Of a DNA stretch of 44,019 nucleotides, positions 39,301 to 44,019 are shown one piece after another. The notes beneath the pieces are model-generated. The model ran no database searches, had not been told where the DNA came from, and saw only the letters and a list, made by a program, of their open reading frames with translations. Origin of the DNA: Prevotella sp. GTDB taxonomy: Bacteria; Bacteroidota; Bacteroidia; Bacteroidales; Bacteroidaceae. The stretch spans positions 1-44,019 of the forward strand of contig JAFRZC010000212.1 of NCBI GenBank assembly GCA_017442765.1, given 5' to 3'. The translations under genes and the position numbers were made by a program. The stretch's first letter is position 1, and every line of letters begins with the position of its first letter.

Positions 39301-41432
39301 AAGATGCGAAAGCCACGAAACAGGCTGACGCGCAGAAGCAGGCACTGCCCAAGAACAAGAAGAGCTTTGAGCAGGAGATTACTCTCCTGCCCGACACCGC
39401 CATCAAGGTCAGTCACGGTAAAAAGACAAAACGCTTTGTGCTCACCGCCAAGACCGAGGACGGCAAGCCCTACAAGTTGAAATACAAGAAGGTTGACGAC
39501 AACACCATTGTCGTCCGTATGCCTAAGAAAGCCATGAAAGCCATGGAGCAGGCCGCTCTGCAAGAGGAGGGCAGCGACAGCACGGCAGTGGGCAAGAAGC
39601 TCTCTGTGCGTCGCAACCGCAAGGCCTCCTCCAAAAGCCTCCCCCAGCCCCTCCAGAAGGAGGGGAGCAAGGAAGCTCCCACGACTGCAGCCCAGGGCGA
39701 CGAACCCTTCCCCCAGGGGGAGCCGGAGGGGGCCGCCGACATGAAGGATATTGCCCAAGCCGCTCCCCAGGGCGGAGAGCCTGATGCTGAAAAGGGCGAT
39801 GACCCTGCTGACGACAAGGCCGCCGACAAGAAGAAGGGCAAGAAAGCCCGGAAGAAAGAGGCTCACGACCAGCTCATGGCCAAGATAGAACCTTTGAAGC
39901 TGAAGCTCACCCTCACGCCGAAGGAACCCCTCGACGAGAAAGGCTGGTATCGCACCTCGCAGTCCATTGCCCGTTTCCTCATGATGGCGCGCAACGTCAG
40001 CATCAGCTACCGCAACCAGTACTCCATGTCGCTGCCGGGATTCATGCCCACCATCGGCGACGGTTTCGGACAGACACGCTCCTACGGACCCATGTCGCCC
40101 GGACTCGACTTCGCCTTCGGCTTCTCCGGCGACAGCTACATCGAGCGGGCACGCGACAACCACTGGCTGCTCGTGAGCGACTCCATCGCCACGCCTGCCA
40201 CCACCAACCAGACCGAGGACTTGCAGTTGCGCATGACCCTCGAACCCGTGCGCAACCTGAAGATCGACCTCAATGCCTCGCGCACCGAGACCATCGGCAA
40301 GAGCATACAATACATGTACGAGGGCAACCCCACCACGCAGACGGGAACCTTCACCATGACCACCATCTCCATCGGTACCGCCTTCAGCAGCACTGGCAAC
40401 GCCAATAACGGCTACCACTCGCCCGCGTTCGAGAAGTTCTGCAACTCGCTCGAGGGCTTCCGTCAGCGCGTCGAGGACCGCTATGCCGGCGCACGCTATC
40501 CGCAGAACTCCACCTTCGCCGGTGAGACCTTCAACCCCGAGAACGGCAGCGTGAACCCCTATTCGGCCGATGTCATGGTGCCCGCTTTCCTCTCCACCTA
40601 CACCTCCATCGGCGGCAAGTCGCTCGAGCTGTTCCCCGCACTTACGCGCCTGCTGCCCAACTGGACCGTGCGCTACAGCGGACTGTCGAAGCTGCCTTGG
40701 TTCCGCGACGTGTTCAAGTCGTTCAACATTAACCATGCCTACAAGTCCATTTTCGCCATAGGCTCCTACAGCACCTTCAGCACCTTCCAGGAACTCATGA
40801 GGTCCGGGCTCGGCTTCATCACCGATGCCGCCACCGGCAACCCGCTGCCCTCGTCGATGTACAACATCTCCACCGTCAGCATCAACGAGGCCTTCTCGCC
40901 CCTCATCGGCATCGACATGACCTTCAACAACGGCCTCACCGCCAAGCTCGAGTACCGCACTACCCGCGTGCTCAACCTCTCCATGACCAGCGTGCAGATC
41001 AACGAGGCTACCTCCAACGACTGGGTCATCGGCGCAGGCTATAAGATCAACGACTTCAACTTCTTCGGCCTCGGCCAGCGCAACCACCGCGCCGTGAAGA
41101 AAAAGAAAGGCACCGACGACGAGCAGAACAAGGCTGCCGCCACCACACAGAACCGCAAGAGCGGCGTGAACCGCGACCTCAACCTGCGACTCGACATCTC
41201 CCTGCGCAAGCAGGCCGCCATCACCCGCGACATCGCCTCGATGACCTCGGCCGCCTCCAGTGGCAACACCGCCTTCAAACTCTCCTTCATGGCCGACTAC
41301 ACCCTGTCGAAGCTACTCACCATGAGCTTCTACTACGACCGCCAGACCAACACCCCGCTGCTCTCCTCAAGCAGCTATCCCACCACCACACAAGACTTCG
41401 GCCTCTCCTTGAAGTTCTCCCTCACAAGGTAA
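33363..41432 (+). CDS. sprA: SprA, type IX secretion outer-membrane translocon
   Basis: A 2689-aa outer-membrane barrel, the pore through which sorting-signal proteins leave the periplasm in the type IX system. It has an N-terminal signal (KKRKHILSLLIAMFAISVAGYAF) and family segments such as FGPGGVRIKTQGTAELKFG, KVNMNLNYNTDATFEFDAQ and YIDDFENTESSIEVSTPAAW, ending in a barrel strand (QDFGLSLKFSLTR). It is longer than the roughly 2400-2500 aa usual for SprA/Sov. The excess comes partly from a Pro-rich insert near 53-78 and a Lys/Asp-rich, disordered insert near 1940-2175 (repeats of GKDGKD and a palindrome-encoded stretch near 2093-2126). Follows ruvA by 16 bases. Confidence 0.96.
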   Translation: MKKRKHILSLLIAMFAISVAGYAFIVPYRFIGKSHAEEQRSTAKSTASRSLSSQPPPDLPPKGRGLSPLPSQVDLPPDTTINAQAIIDEDEDIPDSLLNPRWRIQRTWPITFDDLRQGAADLQRPENMQQTVVYNDTIDRYIFGSKIGNSYISAPVMMDGTEYLRWSERNSFRDFFRKKNDEIYQAKGKEKFDFTDMHFELGPAEKIFGPGGVRIKTQGTAELKFGATLKNIDNPSLPIRNRKTTTIDFDEKINLNVNGKVGDKVNMNLNYNTDATFEFDAQSMKLKYDGKEDEIIKLVEGGNISFPSNSSLIKGASSLFGLRTDMQFGKLKLQLVASQKKSNTKSVGSKGGVQFTPFEIDVADYEENRHFFLSQYFRDRYEAGMKQLPNLTTGIKINRVEVWVTNKTGTTQNTRNIVALTDLGENTKVSNPRWTTTGSPVPSNAANSEYSEMVNTYGSARDIDQVSTTLDGIGLVGGSDYEKLESARLLSPSEYKVNTALGYISLKTLQTDQVLAVAYEYTYGGRTYQVGEFASDQTAVSQSLFVKSLKNTSNNPQQGNWDLMMKNVYYLAESVQRDKFRLDVKFQSDTAGVYLTYIPEPQVKDQPLIRVLGADRLDNNMKAHPNGYFDYVDGYTVSGGRIFFPQPEPFGENLYQTLVSKGVSADRAERYAFTELYDSTKTVAKQIAEKDKYVLMGQFRGSSANVISLGAYNVPQGSVVVTAGGVTLTEGSDYTVDYNAGEVTILNQSIIDAGTAVNVSLESNTDYSQTRKTMFGLNWEYNFTKNFQMSGTFQHLMEQALTTKVAMGAEPLNNTLWGVNLNWKKESQWLTNVLDKLPGLHLTQPSQISFTGEFAQLIAGQSRGTQDNASYIDDFENTESSIEVSTPAAWIISSVPTMFSEYKDKTGLTSGFNRSLMSWYTIDPLFTRRSSSLTPGHIKSDLNQLSNHYVREVYVRELFPNRDQASYSGTTSTIPVFNIAYYPNERGPYNFNPDLNSDGTLNNPERHWGGMMRKLDTNDFEAANIEYIEFWMLDPFIYTAREGKAGEYGGDFYINLGEMSEDILRDGKKFHESGMAVDGSTNYTYTQWGKIPYQATVTYAFATTSGSRAKQDVGFNGLTDEEEQQFESYQDFLTSIQGKVSQAVFDSIMSDPANDNYHYFRGRDYDEMRASILRRYKYINNPQGNSPDSETRSEGYDTSYKTMPDVEDINQDYTLNEYEKYFQYHVSIRPEDLVVGQNYIVDKRVTSPTLRNGEREEVTWYQFRIPLRDFDERVGAITDFTSIRFMRMFLTGFKNPIVLRFGTFELVRGEWRVYEQNLDNSATQSGKMTVSAVNIEENNDKTPVNYTLPPGIRRALDPSQPQLVENNEQALNFTVTDLGTGESKAVYKNTSLDLRQYKRLQMFVHANAMEQNVTDLRDDQLAVFIRFGSDYKSNFYEYEIPLKLTEPGRYDTYSLAGCRAVWPEENMLDIALGEFTALKKARNKAKTEGTASYNRLYSAYSEERPGNRISIMGNPSLGEVKTMIVGVRNKSGEPKSGEVWVNELRLKEYNNSGGWAAQGNFNVQLSDFGTVNVQGRYMTEGFGGLEEGVSQRSTDNYKTYSVTTSLELGKFFPDKAKVTAPLYYSITKEETSPKYNPLDTDMELKDALDAVDAHERDSIESIAVTKTTNRNFSLSNVRVGIQANKRHPMPFDPANFSFSYSHSHRFTSGETTVYEKEDNWRGSMNYSWTPVYKPFEPFKKMIKSKSKWFEILKRFGLNWLPQNVAFNSDITRSYYELQERDMEDLGGSTLPLTFSEQFLWNRDFSLRWDLTKNLHLNFQSATHAEIEEPYTPVNKDLYADRYSAWKDSVKTSIMHFGVPLDYNQTFTASYQLPLNLIPIFDWVNADASYNSTYNWIRGTDLEDGTSLGNTINNNRTLNINGNFNLERFYNHVPFLKKTNERFAKEPKANSQTNRNAQNLKKSAKDKKTDGKDGKDGKDAKDAKATKQADAQKQALPKNKKSFEQEITLLPDTAIKVSHGKKTKRFVLTAKTEDGKPYKLKYKKVDDNTIVVRMPKKAMKAMEQAALQEEGSDSTAVGKKLSVRRNRKASSKSLPQPLQKEGSKEAPTTAAQGDEPFPQGEPEGAADMKDIAQAAPQGGEPDAEKGDDPADDKAADKKKGKKARKKEAHDQLMAKIEPLKLKLTLTPKEPLDEKGWYRTSQSIARFLMMARNVSISYRNQYSMSLPGFMPTIGDGFGQTRSYGPMSPGLDFAFGFSGDSYIERARDNHWLLVSDSIATPATTNQTEDLQLRMTLEPVRNLKIDLNASRTETIGKSIQYMYEGNPTTQTGTFTMTTISIGTAFSSTGNANNGYHSPAFEKFCNSLEGFRQRVEDRYAGARYPQNSTFAGETFNPENGSVNPYSADVMVPAFLSTYTSIGGKSLELFPALTRLLPNWTVRYSGLSKLPWFRDVFKSFNINHAYKSIFAIGSYSTFSTFQELMRSGLGFITDAATGNPLPSSMYNISTVSINEAFSPLIGIDMTFNNGLTAKLEYRTTRVLNLSMTSVQINEATSNDWVIGAGYKINDFNFFGLGQRNHRAVKKKKGTDDEQNKAAATTQNRKSGVNRDLNLRLDISLRKQAAITRDIASMTSAASSGNTAFKLSFMADYTLSKLLTMSFYYDRQTNTPLLSSSSYPTTTQDFGLSLKFSLTR

Positions 41433-41509
41433 CCGGTGTCTTTCTGGCGTTTTTTGGAAAAATTAACCATTTTGGGGTGGTGAAGTGTTAACGACTTCAG
41501 CCGACCTCC

Positions 41510-41800
41510 ACCTTCATTCTACGCGAGTGAAAGATATATGTTTCATCGGATGAGGGATGAAAGATGAGAGATGAGGGTTTGAGAGAGCAGCCAAACATAT
41601 ATGTTTCACCTCGTAAAAGACCGTCTTTTGGAGCACGAAAGACCATCTTTTGCATGGTGAAAGCTTAGCTTTCAGAGACGAAACACCTATCTTTCGCAAA
41701 ACAACTTGTAAGTCCTATGACTTATACAAGGCTTATACGGCTTATTATCAGCGCGTTGGCTAAAATCAAAGAAACTCGCCATAATTGCGTTTTTTCCGAC
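41510..41800. repeat. Mosaic palindrome block, copy B
   Basis: The gene-free stretch 41433-42055 contains, on the minus strand, the same succession of modules as 12108-12340: an AACGCGCTGATAATAAGCC motif, GAAAGATAGGTGTTTC, GAAAGCTAAGCTTTC, GACCATC/GACCGTC palindromes, GAAACATATATGTTTG, a CATCCCTCATCCG stretch and GAAACATATATCTTTCAC. Individual modules are diverged but the order is kept. No ORF of interest. Confidence 0.72.
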
Positions 41801-41940
41801 TGCGAGGAAAATTTTTTGAAACGATGCCCTTCTCCATGTTAAATGGCATGCGACAAAAGTAAAAAAAATGTAAAATTCCTCTCAATTTCAATCTTTTTCT
41901 CGGCTCCATTTTTGCAATAATAAAAATATCAGGCATAAAA

Positions 41941-41972
41941 TTTGCAGAATACAAATAATCTTCTTACCTTTG
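41941..41972 (+). promoter_or_regulatory. Promoter of the PI-PLC-like gene
   Basis: TTTG at 41941-41944 and TACCTTTG at 41965-41972 are exactly 20 bases apart, an ideal Bacteroidetes promoter. The ATG at 42056 follows after a leader of about 75 bases that is AT-rich. Confidence 0.88.
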
Positions 41973-42055
41973 CCTTTTATAAGCTAAACTGTGAAGTTTC
42001 AATAAGGCTGACAACATCGTTAAACATACAAAAATAATAATTAATAATTACCATT

Positions 42056-44019
42056 ATGCGGAAAATCTATCTTATTACCCTTGCCCTCGCTGCATTCACG
42101 ATGCAACAGCTCAGGGCACAAAACAACTGGATGGCCTCGCTGCCAGACAATGTCTACATCTCGCAGATTCTCATCCCGGGAGCACACGATGCCGCCACGT
42201 CTGGGATGACGTTAAGCATTAACAAGACACAGAGCAAGACCATTTCCGAACAGTGGGATGCCGGCGTGCGGGCCTTCGACCTCCGACCGAAAAAGGACGG
42301 CACAATCTATCACAGTTCTTTTTCTACTGGCATTACGTTGAGTCAGGCTCTCGGTTATCTGAAAACCAAGCTTCAGGCCAATACAAGTGAGTTTGCCATC
42401 GTCCTCATGCGCAACGAGAGCGACGGAGGCTCAACTGAAAGTGGATGGCAATCTGCCATTAAAACCATTCTGGATTCGTATGATGATGTACTGGTAGACT
42501 GGAATGTCAATCTGAGGCTTAGCGACGTGCGCGGCAAGATACTCATTCTGACCCGCGACGAGGTTGCCGATACCAAGGCTGTGACTGTAGGGGGGTGGGC
42601 AGACAACGCTACCCACGCCGTAACCTCAATCGGTAGCGACGATCACTTCCGGCTCGTCTTTCAGGATCTCTACAGTGATGGCGCATCAAATGCCAAGAAA
42701 ACCGCCATCACGGATTTGCTGGACGAGTCGATGACCATTCACAACCCCTTCCGTCTGTACCTTAACTTTACTTCCGCCTCTGGATCCTTGACGACAACAC
42801 CTGCCAGCCATGCCCCTACACTGAACAAGCATGCCTGCGACTATCTCGACGGTTGCTCTGGTCATCCTACTGGCATCATCATGATGGACTATGCAGGCGA
42901 CGGGAATGGCAGTGGTCACTATGGTGCCTCGTTAGTGGCGAAGATTATTGCCAACAACAACAGCAAGCTGACCGCCAACTTCAGCGGCTCCGCAGGGGAG
43001 TACTTCTTGCAGAACGTGGAGACGGGTCTGTGGTTGCAGGGCAACACGGCCAGGACCACGACCGGCCGCAACGGATGGAACACGGCAGCCAATATGGGAT
43101 CGTATGGCCGCCCTTTCCTGCTCCAGAATCCCGATGCCGACGGCTGGACGCTGAACTCGCAGGCAGGACCGAATGCAATGGGGTGTAACTATGGCGATGC
43201 CAATATGCTCTACCTTGATGGAAGTCTCGGAGATACGCGCTGGAAGATAACAGGAACAAAAGAGGCAGCTCACATGAATGCCTACTGGGACCGTTGGCTC
43301 AGCGTGGACGGCAACAACCGGGCCTCCCACGATTCCTCGGCAAAGGACACCTGGAAGCTGTGGACACGCCAAGAACGGTTGGATGCCTTAAGCGAAGCCA
43401 CGGAGCAAAATCCTATCGACGTGACCTGGCTGATGGTAAACCCCGAGCTGATGAACAACGACCATATCACCCCGCAGTGGACTGTAAGCCGCTCTGGTGG
43501 CGATCAAGGCTGGCGAGACGGCTTCCGCCCCAACCGCATATTTGAGACGTGGAGCTTCACCAGTCTCGACTTCTACCAGACTATTACCGTACCCAACGGC
43601 AAATACAGGGTACGAGCCCATGCCTATTACAGTCCCACAGGACTGGGCGGCACAAACATGGATGGTTATAACGATTATGTGGCCAACGGACAAAATACGG
43701 TAAAGGCTGTGCTCTATGCCAACAGCGAACAGGTGACACTGCCAAGCATCTACTCCTTCGTCAACGACACGCAAGAAGCAGACTATACCAATCGCAATCT
43801 GGGAAGTGGCGTGAACATAATCGATGGTACATGGCAAGCTGCCCGGGCTATGGGCGAAGGCGACCACGATGGCAACGAAGTGTATCAGACTGACTGGCTA
43901 CGCGTGGATGTGGCCACAGGCTCTTTGCGCCTCGGCATCAAGAACACCGACGGAAATCCGTCAAGCAACTGGGTCCTCATCGGCAACTTCTCGTTAGAGT
44001 ATTTAGGTCCACTGGACAA
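42056..44019 (+). CDS. Secreted PI-PLC-like phosphodiesterase, partial at the window end
   Basis: An open frame of 654 complete codons that runs off the window. The signal peptide is MRKIYLITLALAAFTMQQLRAQ. Residues about 25-310 resemble the bacterial phosphatidylinositol-specific phospholipase C X-domain: H44 in IPGAHDAATSG and H86 in TIYHSSF are the expected general base and acid, with R77/D75 in FDLRP and LILTRDE further on. Such enzymes cleave phosphatidylinositol or glycosyl-PI anchors. After about 310 come beta-rich regions (EYFLQNVETGLWLQG; VPNGKYRVRAHAYYS) typical of accessory carbohydrate-binding or sandwich domains. The C-terminus, where a sorting signal might be, is not visible. 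It has its own ideal promoter. Confidence 0.85.
   Translation, partial: MRKIYLITLALAAFTMQQLRAQNNWMASLPDNVYISQILIPGAHDAATSGMTLSINKTQSKTISEQWDAGVRAFDLRPKKDGTIYHSSFSTGITLSQALGYLKTKLQANTSEFAIVLMRNESDGGSTESGWQSAIKTILDSYDDVLVDWNVNLRLSDVRGKILILTRDEVADTKAVTVGGWADNATHAVTSIGSDDHFRLVFQDLYSDGASNAKKTAITDLLDESMTIHNPFRLYLNFTSASGSLTTTPASHAPTLNKHACDYLDGCSGHPTGIIMMDYAGDGNGSGHYGASLVAKIIANNNSKLTANFSGSAGEYFLQNVETGLWLQGNTARTTTGRNGWNTAANMGSYGRPFLLQNPDADGWTLNSQAGPNAMGCNYGDANMLYLDGSLGDTRWKITGTKEAAHMNAYWDRWLSVDGNNRASHDSSAKDTWKLWTRQERLDALSEATEQNPIDVTWLMVNPELMNNDHITPQWTVSRSGGDQGWRDGFRPNRIFETWSFTSLDFYQTITVPNGKYRVRAHAYYSPTGLGGTNMDGYNDYVANGQNTVKAVLYANSEQVTLPSIYSFVNDTQEADYTNRNLGSGVNIIDGTWQAARAMGEGDHDGNEVYQTDWLRVDVATGSLRLGIKNTDGNPSSNWVLIGNFSLEYLGPLD

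Noticed and set aside
38775..41087. 770-codon open frame on the minus strand inside sprA
   Set aside because: Its length follows from the GC-rich codon pattern of sprA on the other strand; the product is low-complexity Val/Gly/Glu-rich with no recognisable domain and no own promoter.

Overview
The window looks like a chromosomal segment of a Bacteroidales bacterium, most likely Prevotella or a close relative. Several starts are preceded by the Bacteroidetes-type promoter (TTG or TTTG, about 19-20 bases, then TAnnTTTG). A full-length SprA (type IX secretion translocon) is present, and three secreted proteins end in type IX sorting-like C-termini (YDLQGRKV...GIYIVNGKKVVVK pattern). The genus is an inference. 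I see no rRNA, tRNA, CRISPR array, phage gene or transposase gene.

Layout. 1-1089 is mostly non-coding and packed with palindromes, a 43-bp tandem repeat and a multi-hairpin element, plus one doubtful small ORF. 1090-5885 (+) holds a TMEM43-like membrane protein with a Pro/Gln repeat tail, asd, and a LytS/LytTR two-component pair. 6056-11881 (-) holds two adjoining units. The upstream unit is a VTC polyphosphate-polymerase-like protein, a DUF4956 membrane protein and a DUF2490 beta-barrel. The downstream unit, with its own -7 element, is a small sorted protein translationally coupled to a 995-aa Cthe_2159-like beta-helix protein.

12643-21591 (+) is the most notable region: nine tightly spaced genes behind one good promoter. 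They encode an FHA/zinc-ribbon membrane protein, a membrane protein with an EF-hand-like motif, a secreted caspase-family peptidase, a zinc-ribbon/FHA protein, a PP2C phosphatase, a small zinc-ribbon protein, an FHA/Pro-Gln/membrane protein, a transmembrane Ser/Thr kinase and a BACON-domain secreted protein. This reads as a complete phosphothreonine write/read/erase module with a peptidase, and several members share a short Lys-Thr-hydrophobic linker motif.

21699-31473 (-) carries secreted and periplasmic functions: a 1309-aa GH2 enzyme with a propeller-like region and a sorting domain, a tandem-repeat sorted protein, a beta-helix protein, a DUF4369 protein, a Tat-exported Fe-S aldo/keto reductase and an FMN-binding protein. 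31672-32574 (-) is diaminopimelate dehydrogenase, which shares the aspartate/lysine/peptidoglycan pathway with asd. 32732-41432 (+) is ruvA followed by sprA. The window ends inside a secreted PI-PLC-like protein.

The window is also rich in repeats: MITE-like hairpin elements, AT-rich 22-bp iterons in a cruciform, mosaic palindrome blocks, and GC-rich palindromic elements that appear to have inserted in frame into at least six protein-coding sites.
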